NCBI RefSeq assembly: GCF_000828915.1
Contig: NZ_AP014569.1
Coordinates: 1,674,001-1,738,000, forward strand
DNA from: Serpentinimonas maccroryi
GTDB lineage: Bacteria; Pseudomonadota; Gammaproteobacteria; Burkholderiales; Burkholderiaceae_C
Length of the DNA: 64,000 nt
Direction of reading: 5' to 3'
The position numbers were made by a program, and so were the translations under genes. This document shows, in pieces, positions 35,917 through 45,315 of this stretch; positions within the stretch are counted from its first letter, which is position 1; every line of letters starts with the position of its first letter. The notes beneath the pieces are model-generated. The model saw nothing but the letters and a program-made list of their open reading frames with translations, was not told where the DNA came from and searched no databases.

Positions 35917-37416
35917 TCAGGGCATGCGAGCGATCACTTGCGCGACCGAGGCCGTCAGGCGCCGGGCGTACGCTAGGTGCAGGAACTCGTTGGGTCCGTG
36001 GGCGTTGCTCTTGGGGCCCAGCACGCCGCAGACCATCATCTGCGCGGTCGGAAAACCCTGGCTCAGCATGTTCATCAGCGGGATGGTGCCACCCTGGCCA
36101 ATGGTGCCGTAGCCAGCGCCAGCAAAGCTGGCGCGCGAGGCCACCTGCAGCGCGTCCTCGAACCAGGGCGCGACGTTGGGTGCGTTCCAGCCGGTGGCGC
36201 CGCCTTCGGCCTCGAAGGTGACCCGGGCCTGGTAGGGCGCGTTGTCCTCCAGCAGGGTTTTCAGCTCCTGCACGGCCAACGCCGCATCCACCAGCGGCGG
36301 CAGGCGCAGGCTGAGCTTGAAGGCGGTGTAGGGGCGCAGCACGTTGCCGGCGTTCTTCAGCTCGGGGAAACCGTCGGCGCCGGTGACCGACAGCGTGGGC
36401 CGCCAGGTGCGGTTGAGCAGGGCTTCGACCGGGTCGGTGGTGGTGGGCAACGCGAACACGCTGGAGCCGCCACAGTCGTGGTGGGCCCAGGGGAAACGTT
36501 TGTAGACCTCCTCGCCCAGGATGGCGGCGGTGGCCCGAGCCTGGGCCACACGTTCGGCCGGCACCTCGCAATGAAAACTGGCGGGCAACAGGCGGCCGGT
36601 GGCGCTGTCTTCCAGGCGGTTCAGCACCTGACGCATGATGCGAAAACTCGACGGCACCAAGCCCGAGGCGTCGCCGGAGTGGATGCCTTCGGTCAGCACC
36701 TGCACCTTGAGCACGCCACTGGCCATGCCACGCAGGCTGGTAGTCAACCACAGCTGGTCGTAGTTGCCGGCGCCGCTGTCCAGGCAGATCACCAGGCCCA
36801 CGTCGCCCAGGCGCGGGCGCAGCGCGTCCACGTAGGGCAACAGGTCGTGCGAGCCGCTTTCCTCGCAGGTCTCGATCAGGCCGACGATGCGCGGGTGCGC
36901 CACGCCCTGGTCCTTGAGCGCCTGCAGCGAGGCCACGCTGGCGTAGACGGCGTAGCCGTCGTCGGCGCCCCCGCGGCCGTAGAGCTTGCCGTCGTCGATC
37001 TTGGGCGTCCAGGGGCCAAGGTCGGAGCGCCAGCCGGTGAACTCCGGCTGTTTGTCGAGGTGGCCGTACATCAACACCGTCTGGCCGGATGCGGGCGCAG
37101 CGCCGCCGTGGCGGCCGTTGGAGGCGGGTACCTCGAAAAAGAGCACCGGGGTGCGGTCGCTGCCATCGGGCTTCTTCAGCCGCACCACCTCCAGCTGCAG
37201 ACCCTCGACCTTCTGCGCGCGCACCCACTCGGCGGCGCGCTGCAGCACGGTTTCGAGGTGGCCGTTTCGGGCCCAGTCGGCATCGAACGAGGGCGACTTG
37301 GCCGGGATCTCGATGTAGCTTTTCAGCTCGGGGATAAGGGCCTGATCCCAGCGCTGGTCGACAAAAGCGGCCAGTGTGGCGGCGTCCAGTGCGGGGGTGG
37401 GCAAACGGGCGTTCAT
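35917..37416 (-). CDS. M20-family metallopeptidase (dipeptidase-like)
   Basis: A 499-residue M20/M25/M40 zinc peptidase. It has the metal-binding YGHLDKQPE (His-x-Asp), bridging Asp in GRGGADDGYAVY, the Glu-Glu pair in ETCEESGSHDL, a third-ligand CLDSGAGN, and the last His in KSNAHGPNEF. The lid/dimerisation domain (about 220-380) is complete. GGAG seven bases before ATG 37416 fixes the start. It probably cleaves dipeptides or N-acyl amino acids; the exact substrate is not readable. It begins three bases from the stop of an EAL remnant. Confidence 0.9.
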   Translation of the reverse strand: MNARLPTPALDAATLAAFVDQRWDQALIPELKSYIEIPAKSPSFDADWARNGHLETVLQRAAEWVRAQKVEGLQLEVVRLKKPDGSDRTPVLFFEVPASNGRHGGAAPASGQTVLMYGHLDKQPEFTGWRSDLGPWTPKIDDGKLYGRGGADDGYAVYASVASLQALKDQGVAHPRIVGLIETCEESGSHDLLPYVDALRPRLGDVGLVICLDSGAGNYDQLWLTTSLRGMASGVLKVQVLTEGIHSGDASGLVPSSFRIMRQVLNRLEDSATGRLLPASFHCEVPAERVAQARATAAILGEEVYKRFPWAHHDCGGSSVFALPTTTDPVEALLNRTWRPTLSVTGADGFPELKNAGNVLRPYTAFKLSLRLPPLVDAALAVQELKTLLEDNAPYQARVTFEAEGGATGWNAPNVAPWFEDALQVASRASFAGAGYGTIGQGGTIPLMNMLSQGFPTAQMMVCGVLGPKSNAHGPNEFLHLAYARRLTASVAQVIARMP

Positions 37417-37418
37417 GG

Positions 37419-37733
37419 TCAATCTCCTTCAAAAGGGCCGGGCTGTCCAAACAGGTAGCCCTGGAAGGCCTTGCAGCCCATCCGTTCAAGGAACTGGCGC
37501 TGGCCTTCGGTTTCCACGCCTTCGGCCACCACGTCCAGGTCCAGGCTCTGGGCCAGCTGCAGGATGGTGCGCGCGATGGCGGCGTCGTTGGGGTCGGTCA
37601 GCAGGTCGCGCACGAACGACTGGTCGATCTTGAGCTGCGACAGCGGCAGGCGCTTGAGGTAGCTCAGGGACGAATAACCGGTGCCAAAGTCGTCGAGCGA
37701 GAAACGGATGCCCTGGTCCGCCAACTGCTGCAG
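37419..37733 (-). pseudogene. EAL-domain phosphodiesterase, C-terminal remnant
   Basis: About 104 codons encode the last part of an EAL domain: [41 protein letters not shown] and a terminal GYLFGQP. The catalytic ExL strand and everything before it are missing. Homology stops sharply near 37733, where unrelated sequence beginning GGGCACTTC starts. An open frame continues upstream to 37904 by chance. A once-functional c-di-GMP phosphodiesterase gene was cut here, probably by a mobile element that has since decayed. Confidence 0.85.
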
Positions 37734-37982
37734 TTTAAGGGCACTTCTATAAATCGCGTTTAAACGCCAGCGCTTCCCGGCCGGATTTCTTTTTTTGAAA
37801 TTTCCGGACGGGAGTGAGATTTCCGCTTGTTTTTTGCACATCATGCGCCCGATACGGGCGATATTCCGCCAGATTTCATACGATTCCGCGCATTCCGGGC
37901 GCAACTATCCTGTCAAAGCTGAACATCTTCAAACGAATCAGCGTCTCGATACCGGGTGGCCGCCGCCAGCGATCTGCAGCAG
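37734..37982. other. Unassigned junction sequence between EAL remnant and CRISPR array end
   Basis: About 250 bases without a convincing gene. It is less GC-rich than its surroundings and holds a perfect hairpin CGCCCG-ATA-CGGGCG (37846-37860) and a T-rich tract near 37788-37795. The sharp edge at GGGCACTTCTATAAATCGCG looks like the end of an insertion sequence, but I could not find the other end. No recognisable CRISPR repeat is present one period (61 bases) before the first distal repeat. Confidence 0.4.
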
Positions 37983-38109
37983 GGTCTATCCCCGCTTGCG
38001 CGGGGGAACCTTCACTCCACCCGAGGGTCTATCCCCGCTTGCGCGGGGGAACCGCTGCAATTTGGAAATACTGGATGTCGCCGTTGGGTCTATCCCCGCT
38101 TGCGCGGGG
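37983..38109 (-). CRISPR. Distal, decaying end of the type I-E array
   Basis: Three repeats: 37983-38010, 38026-38053 and 38087-38109, the last cut after 23 bases. The spacer between the first two is only 15 bases (38011-38025) instead of 33, so it has suffered a deletion. The other spacer is normal length. Repeat sequence equals that of the main array. This is the end farthest from the leader, where the oldest spacers should be. Confidence 0.93.
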
Positions 38110-38138
38110 CGGTACATGTCAAGCAACTTGTCGCGTCC

Positions 38139-39230
38139 TCAAGCAGCCATTGGCTGCGTAATGCTGCGCGTCAGGGCAGCGTTTTGCACCTCCGTTCGTT
38201 CAGGGTTGAGGGTGACGGTTTTGATGAGTGACCAGTCGCGCGTGGGGCCAGACCAGCGCCGCGGGTTGTCTTCGCGGGCTTGGGCGTAGAGGGCGTGGCG
38301 TGCTTGCAGAATCTCTTGGTCCAGTCCGGCATGGCGCTGCGCCGGCGTGACGTAGCGGATGCCACTGTGGCGGTGCTCATGGTTGTACCAATGCACGAAA
38401 TCGCTCGCCCACTGGCGCGCAGCCTGCAAGTCGGCAAACCCTTTTTCAGGATACTGCGGCCTGTACTTGGCCGTGCGAAACAGGCTCTCCACAAAGGCGT
38501 TGTCGTCGCTGACGCGGGGCCGCGAGTACGAGGGCTTGACGCCCAGCCAGTGCAGCATCGCCAGCACGGTGGTGGCCTTGAGCGTGGCGCCGTTGTCGCC
38601 GTGCAGCACGGGCTTGTTGTCCAAGGCGTGGATGCCCTCGGCCAGCGCCGTGCGCTTGACCAACTGCGTGGCGTGCACGGAGTCGTCGCGCTCATGGACT
38701 TCAAAGCCCACGATCTTGCGGCTGTAGACGTCCAGAATCAGGTACAGATAGAACCAACGCCCAGTGACCTGCGCCGGCAGGTAGCTCATGTCCCAGCACC
38801 ACAGTTGGCGCGGCGCCGTGGCCACGTGGGTGGTTGGCGCGCGGCTGGCGCGCGGCGCCTTGGCGCGCCCGCGGTGCTGCGTCTGACCATGCGCGCGCAG
38901 CACGCGCTGAAAGCTGGATTCGCTGGCCAGATACACGCCCTCGTCGGCCAAGGCCGGCACAATGCGCGCCGGGGGCATGTCGGCAAAGCGCGGCTGGTTG
39001 GCCACACGCAGGATCTGCTCACGCTCGACGGGGCTCAAGGCATGCCCGGGCGTAGGCCGCACGGCCTGTGGGCGGCCGTCGCCGCGTTGCAAGCCCGCAC
39101 CGGCGCGCCAGCGCTGCAGGGTGCGCACGTCAATGCCGGCAACCTCGCAGGCCTTGTGCAGCCGTGCACCGGCTGCGTGAGCCGCTTGGATGTCTTGGGC
39201 CAAACTGCGGCGATCTTCGAGGCCGATCAT
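38139..39230 (-). CDS. IS3-family transposase OrfB (DDE integrase)
   Basis: A 363-residue transposase whose ATG (39230) overlaps the orfA stop as ATGA. An N-terminal helical DNA-binding part (RTLQRWRAG) precedes the rve integrase core. The catalytic acids appear in WCWDMSYL, LHGDNGAT and DDNAFVESLFRTAKYRP, with normal D-D-35-E spacing for the last two. The HRHSGIRYVTPAQRHAG motif is also typical of IS3. It appears intact. A longer frame running upstream to 39857 is the shadow of orfA. Confidence 0.9.
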   Translation of the reverse strand: MIGLEDRRSLAQDIQAAHAAGARLHKACEVAGIDVRTLQRWRAGAGLQRGDGRPQAVRPTPGHALSPVEREQILRVANQPRFADMPPARIVPALADEGVYLASESSFQRVLRAHGQTQHRGRAKAPRASRAPTTHVATAPRQLWCWDMSYLPAQVTGRWFYLYLILDVYSRKIVGFEVHERDDSVHATQLVKRTALAEGIHALDNKPVLHGDNGATLKATTVLAMLHWLGVKPSYSRPRVSDDNAFVESLFRTAKYRPQYPEKGFADLQAARQWASDFVHWYNHEHRHSGIRYVTPAQRHAGLDQEILQARHALYAQAREDNPRRWSGPTRDWSLIKTVTLNPERTEVQNAALTRSITQPMAA

Positions 39231-39700
39231 TCGGCCGCGCCCTTGTGGAAGATCGCCTCGACTTTTTTTGACAGCACCAGCAGCGCTGCCGTCTCGGCCA
39301 GGGCCTTGTCCTTGCGGCGCAGCTCGCGTTCGAGCTCTTTGATGCGCCGCCGGTCTTCCTTGGTCTGCTGCGGGCTGGCGCGGGCCTCCTCGGGGCTGGC
39401 CAGGGCCTGCGCAGCGCTGCTGTGCCACTGCGCCAGATCGTGCGGGTACAGGCCGTGCTGGCGGCACCAGGCGCTGCGCGCTGCCTCGTCCAGCGCCGCT
39501 GTGCTGATCACCGCTTCGAGGCGCGCCGCCGCCGTCCAACTGCGCTGCTGCGCGGGCTGGGCCAAAGCGGCGCTGCGCCAGCGCTCTAGGGTGTCGGCGC
39601 TCACGCCAAACTCTTGTGCCAGCGCCGCCAGTGGGGCGCTCTCTGGTGGCAGCAGCCGGGCTACCACGCGGTTTTTGAATGCTTGTCCGTATCGAGCCAC
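39227..39700 (-). CDS. IS3-family transposase OrfA
   Basis: 157 residues from GTG 39700: a helix-turn-helix region (FGVSADTLERWRSAALAQ) followed by a C-terminal leucine-zipper-like coiled coil (DRRRIKELERELRRKDKALAETAALLVLSKK), as in IS3 OrfA proteins. OrfA and OrfB are normally joined by frameshifting; here the ATGA overlap may also allow coupled translation of OrfB alone. Confidence 0.87.
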   Translation of the reverse strand: MARYGQAFKNRVVARLLPPESAPLAALAQEFGVSADTLERWRSAALAQPAQQRSWTAAARLEAVISTAALDEAARSAWCRQHGLYPHDLAQWHSSAAQALASPEEARASPQQTKEDRRRIKELERELRRKDKALAETAALLVLSKKVEAIFHKGAAE

Positions 39701-39939
39701 TTCGTTCTCTCTTCACTCGCCCCCGAGTGTGTGCTGTGCCACCCGGCGCCAGTGCAGGCTGTGGATTTGTGGACGATGCGCTGCGCGCACCGGTCGGCTG
39801 GCCGTGGACAACGCTGACGCGTTGCCCACCGCACCGACCTTCGACCACAAGCTCCACAGCCTCCTACCACCAAGGTTCATGACTTTGAAGTCAGGAACAG
39901 CCGGGTTCTATCGAGGCGACAAGTATTCTGACATGGGGG

Positions 39940-41908
39940 GCTTGCGCGGGGGAACCACCGTACCAGGCGGGGGCGCACCGGCAACCAAGGGTCTATCCCC
40001 GCTTGCGCGGGGGAACCACGTTGTTGAAGGTCACGGTTCCCGCCTCCAGGGGTCTATCCCCGCTTGCGCGGGGGAACCACGGTGCGGCGCCTGGCTTGGG
40101 AGCCGAGTCGGGGTCTATCCCCGCTTGCGCGGGGGAACCACCCGCACCCGGCTCAAGCGCACGCGCCCGCAGGGTCTATCCCCGCTTGCGCGGGGGAACC
40201 ATCGACACGCCGCCCGCTTCCACCAGCGAACGGGGTCTATCCCCGCTTGCGCGGGGGAACCACTTCCACGCAGTCGCCGTTGTAGATGCTGAAGGGTCTA
40301 TCCCCGCTTGCGCGGGGGAACCGAACGCGGCCTGTGCCTTAGCCACAAGCTGCGGGGTCTATCCCCGCTTGCGCGGGGGAACCTTCATTGCCCGCGCCAC
40401 ATCTGCCTCATGTGAAGGTCTATCCCCGCTTGCGCGGGGGAACCGCCACCAGCGAAACCCACGCCATGCGTCGGCGGGGTCTATCCCCGCTTGCGCGGGG
40501 GAACCCAAGTGGGTGCCTGTGGCCACGACAGCAGCACGGGTCTATCCCCGCTTGCGCGGGGGAACCAGCGTCGAATACCCGGCCATCGGGCAAGTGCAGG
40601 GTCTATCCCCGCTTGCGCGGGGGAACCAGATCCACCGGGCGGCGCTTGATTTGCGCAGTGGGTCTATCCCCGCTTGCGCGGGGGAACCCAAGCCGACCAA
40701 GGAAGCAGCCGAAGGCTCCAGGGTCTATCCCCGCTTGCGCGGGGGAACCGGTGGTGGGCGGCAATTTGCTGTCAATTCCCGGGGTCTATCCCCGCTTGCG
40801 CGGGGGAACCTTGAGCAGAAGTAAATCGCGTGCCAGACTTCGGGGTCTATCCCCGCTTGCGCGGGGGAACCCGGGGCGGATTGGGTCAGGGTAGGCGGAT
40901 CGCGGGTCTATCCCCGCTTGCGCGGGGGAACCGAGCTGGCAGGCTCTATTTGCCTCACAGATCAGGGTCTATCCCCGCTTGCGCGGGGGAACCTGCGCTG
41001 CAGAGGCCCCTAGGCTTTGTCGCTTGGGTCTATCCCCGCTTGCGCGGGGGAACCGGCCTGCCGGGCCGTGGCCGCATCCAAGTGAGGGGTCTATCCCCGC
41101 TTGCGCGGGGGAACCTCCGGGACGGCGGTCGAAGCGATGGAAGGCCAGGGTCTATCCCCGCTTGCGCGGGGGAACCCACATCCGGCACCGCCGTGCCCCA
41201 TTCCCAAGGGGTCTATCCCCGCTTGCGCGGGGGAACCGCAGCAGTCCGCGCTTTCGCAGCGGGTGGAGCGGGTCTATCCCCGCTTGCGCGGGGGAACCCG
41301 CTTCCAGGCGGTGTTCGAGCAGCAAGTGAGGGGTCTATCCCCGCTTGCGCGGGGGAACCGCGTCTGCTGTGGTGACGGCGCGGCTGCGCAAGGGTCTATC
41401 CCCGCTTGCGCGGGGGAACCAGCACCGCGCAGCGCCGTAATCTCTTGTGTCAGGGTCTATCCCCGCTTGCGCGGGGGAACCAAGCAACCAGACGGGTCGC
41501 CGTGGCGCCATTGGGGTCTATCCCCGCTTGCGCGGGGGAACCCGGGGGCGCATCAACCACAGGCTGGTGCATCACGGTCTATCCCCGCTTGCGCGGGGGA
41601 ACCGCGGTCATGGCGGCGCGATTGGCCGAGCTTGAGGGTCTATCCCCGCTTGCGCGGGGGAACCCCACAGGTTGACGGCTTTCTGATGGTGCTGCGGGGT
41701 CTATCCCCGCTTGCGCGGGGGAACCGGCATGCCCTGTTCGGTGACAGTGCGCAGGCTGGGTCTATCCCCGCTTGCGCGGGGGAACCTCGTCAGAGTGTCA
41801 TAAACGCCTGGTTTCATGGGGTCTATCCCCGCTTGCGCGGGGGAACCATAGCCTGGCTGTGGCTTACACCCACCCAGCAGGGTCTATCCCCGCTTGCGCG
41901 GGGGAACC
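39940..41908 (-). CRISPR. Type I-E CRISPR array, middle block (32 full repeats plus one cut repeat)
   Basis: Full repeats begin at 39990 and recur every 61 bases to 41881 (28-base core GGTCTATCCCCGCTTGCGCG + GGGAACC-type end; spacers 33 bases). A 17-base repeat remnant (39940-39956) abuts the insertion sequence. The crRNA-sense strand is minus: stem CCCCGC/GCGGGG around a GCAA tetraloop, which Cas6e should cut to leave the 5' handle AUAGACCC. All 32 full repeats look identical over the 28-base core. The spacers are all different from one another by eye. The block ends at the alphaproteobacterial segment. Confidence 0.98.
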
Positions 41909-42012
41909 GACGAGCGCGGCTGAACCGCGCCGCGCCTGCTGTTTCATCTTGCTGAAAATACTCAAAGCGCGACCGCCCCACCTGCGCGGCGGGGCGGATG
42001 GCGCGGATCGGA

Positions 42013-42969
42013 TCAGCGGGCGATCATTTCCGACTGGCGCACGATCACCTCGGCCTGTTTGATCGAGGCGATGTCCACAAGGCGGCCCTTGTAGACGGTG
42101 GCGCCTTCGCCGCGGGCCTTGGCGGCGTCCATGGCGGCGAGGATTTCGCGGGCCTCGGCCACGGCCTCGTCCGAGGGGGTGAAGACCTCGTTCGCAAGGG
42201 CCACCTGCTTGGGGTGGATCGCCCATTTGCCGACCATGCCCAGCGTGGCCGAGCGCAGCGCCTGGGCGCGGAAGCCCTCATCATCGCTGAAATCGCCGAA
42301 GGGACCATCGACGGGCAGGATGCCATGAGTGCGGCAGGCGGCGACGATGGCGGTCTGCGCCCAATGCCAGGGGTCGGACCAGTATTTCGCGCCTTCGTGC
42401 AGCATGTAGTAATTGGCCTGCGTGCCGCCGATGCCCGTGGTCTGCATCCCCATGGAGGCGGCGAAATCGGCAGCCCCGAGGCTCATCGCTTGCAGGCGGG
42501 GGCTGGAGGCGGCGATGGCCTCGACATGGGCGATGCCGGCGGCGGATTCGATGATCACCTCGAAGGTGATCGGGGTCTTGCGGCCGGTGGCGCGTTCGAT
42601 CGCTGTCACCAGCGCATCGACGGCATAGACATCCTCGGCGCAGCCGACCTTGGGGATCATGATCTGGTTCAGCCGTTCGCCGCCCTGTTCCAGCAGGTCC
42701 ACCACGTCGCGATACCACCAGGGTGTATCCAGCCCGTTGATGCGGACGGAGAGGTATTTGGTGCCCCAGTCCATCTCGTTGATCGCCTTGATGACATTGG
42801 CGCGGGCCGTTTCCTTGTCCGAGGGGGCCACGGAATCCTCGAGGTCGATGTTGATGACATCCGCGGCGCTGGTGGCCATTTTCTCGAAGATCGCGGGGCG
42901 CGAGCCGGGGCCGAACAGCTGGCAGCGGTTCGGGCGGGCGGGGGCGGCGGGCTGGAGGCGGAAGCTCAT
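42013..42969 (-). CDS. mcl1: L-malyl-CoA/beta-methylmalyl-CoA lyase
   Basis: A 318-residue HpcH/HpaI/CitE-family lyase, the same length as Rhodobacter sphaeroides Mcl1, whose sequence it closely recalls (MSFRLQPAAPARPNRCQLFG at the start). Active-site landmarks are NIDLEDSVAP, SVRINGLDTPWWYRD, FEVIIESAAGIAHVE (metal Glu) and LGAADFAASMGMQ (metal Asp). It cleaves malyl-CoA to acetyl-CoA and glyoxylate and methylmalyl-CoA to propionyl-CoA and glyoxylate, in the ethylmalonyl-CoA pathway of acetate assimilation. That pathway is typical of Rhodobacterales and not of Comamonadaceae, which supports a foreign origin. It is divergent from dgcN, with a 274-base gap. Confidence 0.93.
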   Translation of the reverse strand: MSFRLQPAAPARPNRCQLFGPGSRPAIFEKMATSAADVINIDLEDSVAPSDKETARANVIKAINEMDWGTKYLSVRINGLDTPWWYRDVVDLLEQGGERLNQIMIPKVGCAEDVYAVDALVTAIERATGRKTPITFEVIIESAAGIAHVEAIAASSPRLQAMSLGAADFAASMGMQTTGIGGTQANYYMLHEGAKYWSDPWHWAQTAIVAACRTHGILPVDGPFGDFSDDEGFRAQALRSATLGMVGKWAIHPKQVALANEVFTPSDEAVAEAREILAAMDAAKARGEGATVYKGRLVDIASIKQAEVIVRQSEMIAR

Positions 42970-43243
42970 GGGCTTGGACCTTTCGGGTAAGGATATTGCT
43001 TATTTCTGGCGTCATTGGGTATGAAATTGCGCGGGCGGGTGCAAGCGGCTTTTGCAGGCGCGGCATGATTGCCGCAACGCCGCATCCGTGGCGCGTGCCG
43101 GGGTGATCCGGTGAAGATCCTGCTGCGAAAATGGACAACCTGCGGAGGATCTTGTGCAAAAAGGCGAAAGCCGCGCGGATTTGCAATGCATTCCCGCGTC
43201 AAATCCGTAACGCTGCCGCAAACTGACATGAAAGGGCATTCCG

Positions 43244-44245
43244 ATGATCGAGACTCCGTATCTTCTGTTTCTGGGCGATGCGCCCGATGCGCTGGCGGCC
43301 AAGGTGGCGCAGGGGATCAGGGACTGGCGGCCGCAGAATGCCGTGGGCCAGTTCCGGATGGAGGGCTGCCGCGCGGATATGCGCCTGCCCGACATGACGC
43401 TGGAGGAGGCGCGGGCGGCGGGGGCGAAGACGCTGGTGATCGGCGTGGCGAACCGGGGCGGCGTGATTTCGGCCGCGTGGAAGAAGGTTCTGGTGCAGGC
43501 TTTGGAGGAAGGGTTCGATCTGGCCTCGGGCCTGCACAACCTGTTGCGGGACGAGCCGGATCTGGTGGCGGTGGCCAAGGCAACGGGGCGGCAGTTGCAT
43601 GATGTGCGCGTGCCGTCGGTCCAGTATCCGATTGCGAACGGGGTGAAGCGGTCCGGCAAGCGGTGCCTGGCCGTGGGGACGGATTGTTCCGTGGGCAAGA
43701 TGTATACGGCGCTATGCATGGACCGCGAGATGAAGGCGCGCGGGTTGAAGTCGAGTTTCCGTGCCACGGGGCAGACGGGCATCCTGATCACCGGCGATGG
43801 CGTGCCGCTGGATGCGGTGATCGCGGATTTCATGGCCGGGTCCATCGAATGGCTGACGCCCGATAACGATGCGGATCACTGGGATATGATCGAAGGTCAG
43901 GGAAGTTTGTTCCATGTCTCCTATTCCGGGGTCACGCTGGCGCTGATCCATGGCGGGCAGCCCGATGCGCTGGTGGTGTGCCACGAACCCACGCGGGAGC
44001 ATATGCGGGGGCTGCCGGGCTACAAGCTGCCGAGCCTTGAGCAGGTGCGGGACATGGCCTTGGAACTGGCCAAGGTGGCCAATCCCGCCTGTCAGGTGAT
44101 CGGCTATGCGATCAACACCCAACACATGAGCGAGGATGCGGCGCAGGCCTATCTGGCGGATGTCGAGGCGCGGCTGGGCCTGCCCGCGACGGACCCTTAC
44201 CGCTATGGCGCGGACAAGCTGGTGGACGCGCTGGCGGCGATCTGA
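43244..44245 (+). CDS. dgcN: D-glutamate N-acetyltransferase DgcN (DUF1611 family)
   Basis: A 333-residue DUF1611 protein. It has an N-terminal Rossmann-like domain (PYLLFLGDAPDALAAKVAQG; VIGVANRGG) and a C-terminal P-loop domain with the variant Walker A VGTDCSVGKMYTAL (near residues 144-157), then RATGQTGILITGDGVPLDAV and EGQGSLFHVSYSGVT. Family members named DgcN acetylate D-glutamate in a marine proteobacterial catabolic route. The neighbour dgcA supplies the next step. AAAGGG precedes the ATG. The gene has normal length and no defects. Confidence 0.85.
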   Translation: MIETPYLLFLGDAPDALAAKVAQGIRDWRPQNAVGQFRMEGCRADMRLPDMTLEEARAAGAKTLVIGVANRGGVISAAWKKVLVQALEEGFDLASGLHNLLRDEPDLVAVAKATGRQLHDVRVPSVQYPIANGVKRSGKRCLAVGTDCSVGKMYTALCMDREMKARGLKSSFRATGQTGILITGDGVPLDAVIADFMAGSIEWLTPDNDADHWDMIEGQGSLFHVSYSGVTLALIHGGQPDALVVCHEPTREHMRGLPGYKLPSLEQVRDMALELAKVANPACQVIGYAINTQHMSEDAAQAYLADVEARLGLPATDPYRYGADKLVDALAAI

Positions 44246-44327
44246 GAGGGTTTTGGCGATATCTCCCGGTGCGCTGCGCCGCGCCGGGGGAATGAGTATT
44301 TATGGCAAGATGAAGCGGGGGGCGGCG

Positions 44328-45293
44328 ATGCGGATCACGGTTGAGCGGGATGTGTTCAAGCTGGCGCAGGTGTTCACCATCAGTCGCGGGTCACGGACCG
44401 AGGCAAAGGTGCTGACGGTGCGGATCACGGATGGGGATGTGACCGGCTGGGGGGAATGTGTGCCTTATGCGCGGTATGACGAGACTTTGGACAGCGTGAC
44501 CGCTGAGATCGAAGGGTTGCCGGGGGCGCTGACGCGTGAGGCGCTGTATGACCTGTTGCCCGCAGGCGCGGCGCGGAATGCGGTGGATTGCGCGCTCTGG
44601 GATCTGGAGGCGAAGCGGAGCGGCAGGAGAGTCTGGGAACTGGCGGGTTTGGCGAAGCCGGGGCCGGAGGTGACGGCCTATACGCTGTCGCTGGCGGAGC
44701 CTGCCGAGATGGAGGCGCAGGCGGCGAAACATGCGTTTCGGCCTTTGTTGAAGATCAAGCTGGGCACGCCCGACGATATGCCCCGGTTGGAGGCTGTGCG
44801 GCGCGGCGCGCCGAAATCGACGATCATCGTGGATGCCAATGAGGGATGGTCGGCGGCGGTCTATGCGGATCTGGCGCCGCATCTGGTGCGGTTGGGCGTG
44901 GCGCTGGTCGAGCAACCCCTGCCCGCGTCCGAGGATGAGGCGCTGATCGGGATGGAGCGGCCGGTGCCGGTTTGCGCCGATGAAAGCTGCCATGACCGGA
45001 CGAGCCTGCCGCATCTGGCCGGGAAATATGATGTGGTGAACATCAAGCTGGACAAGACCGGGGGCCTGACCGAGGCGCTGGCGCTGCGCGATGCGGCGCG
45101 GGCTGCGGGGTTCAAGGTGATGGTGGGCTGCATGGTCGGAAGTTCATTGGCCATGGCGCCTGCGACATTGGTGGCGCAGGGCGCGATGGTGACGGATCTT
45201 GACGGGCCGCTGCTTCTGGCCGAAGACCGCGAGGCACCGCTTCTGTTTGACGAGGCGGGCGTGCATCCGCCCGAACCGGGCCTTTGGGGCTGA
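44328..45293 (+). CDS. dgcA: N-acetyl-D-glutamate racemase DgcA (enolase superfamily)
   Basis: 321 residues from ATG 44328, which starts the conserved MRITVERDVFKLAQVFTISRG; a longer frame upstream is spurious. The enolase-superfamily barrel shows the KxK acid/base pair in LLKIKLGTP, metal ligands in IIVDANEGW, LVEQPLP and CADESCHD, and the second Lys in VVNIKLDKTGG. Such proteins were long called dipeptide epimerases. Beside dgcN the role is racemisation of N-acetyl-D-glutamate to the L form. It begins 82 bases after dgcN, across one copy of the Rhodobacteraceae intergenic motif. Confidence 0.83.
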   Translation: MRITVERDVFKLAQVFTISRGSRTEAKVLTVRITDGDVTGWGECVPYARYDETLDSVTAEIEGLPGALTREALYDLLPAGAARNAVDCALWDLEAKRSGRRVWELAGLAKPGPEVTAYTLSLAEPAEMEAQAAKHAFRPLLKIKLGTPDDMPRLEAVRRGAPKSTIIVDANEGWSAAVYADLAPHLVRLGVALVEQPLPASEDEALIGMERPVPVCADESCHDRTSLPHLAGKYDVVNIKLDKTGGLTEALALRDAARAAGFKVMVGCMVGSSLAMAPATLVAQGAMVTDLDGPLLLAEDREAPLLFDEAGVHPPEPGLWG

Positions 45294-45315
45294 CCCGCAG
45301 CAAGGAGAGAAGATC

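Larger units (their letters stand above)
38117..39933 (-). mobile_element. IS3-family insertion sequence inside the CRISPR array
   Basis: About 1.8 kb carrying overlapping orfA and orfB. The ends are imperfect inverted repeats starting TGTCA: left TGTCAAGCAACTTGTCGC (38117 on) and right, read inward, TGTCAGAATACTTGTCGC (39933 back), matching in most positions. No target-site duplication is visible: the flanks are GGGGCGGTACA on the left and TGGGGGGCTTG on the right. Both flanks run into cut CRISPR repeats. About 230 bases between orfA and the right end hold no gene. Confidence 0.88.

Noticed and set aside
35069-37489. An apparent 806-codon fusion of peptidase and hydrolase
   Set aside because: The first two thirds are the M20 peptidase read out of frame; only the final part (from ATG 35914) is coding.
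39701-39933. Possible DnaA-box-like TGTGGA words in the right part of the IS
   Set aside because: Only isolated partial matches inside the non-coding end of an insertion sequence; no origin features around them.
40003-41955. Long open frames across the CRISPR blocks with repeated GLSPLARGN / GSIPACAGEP / VYPRLRGGT units
   Set aside because: These are translations of the CRISPR repeat in three frames (61-base period), not proteins.
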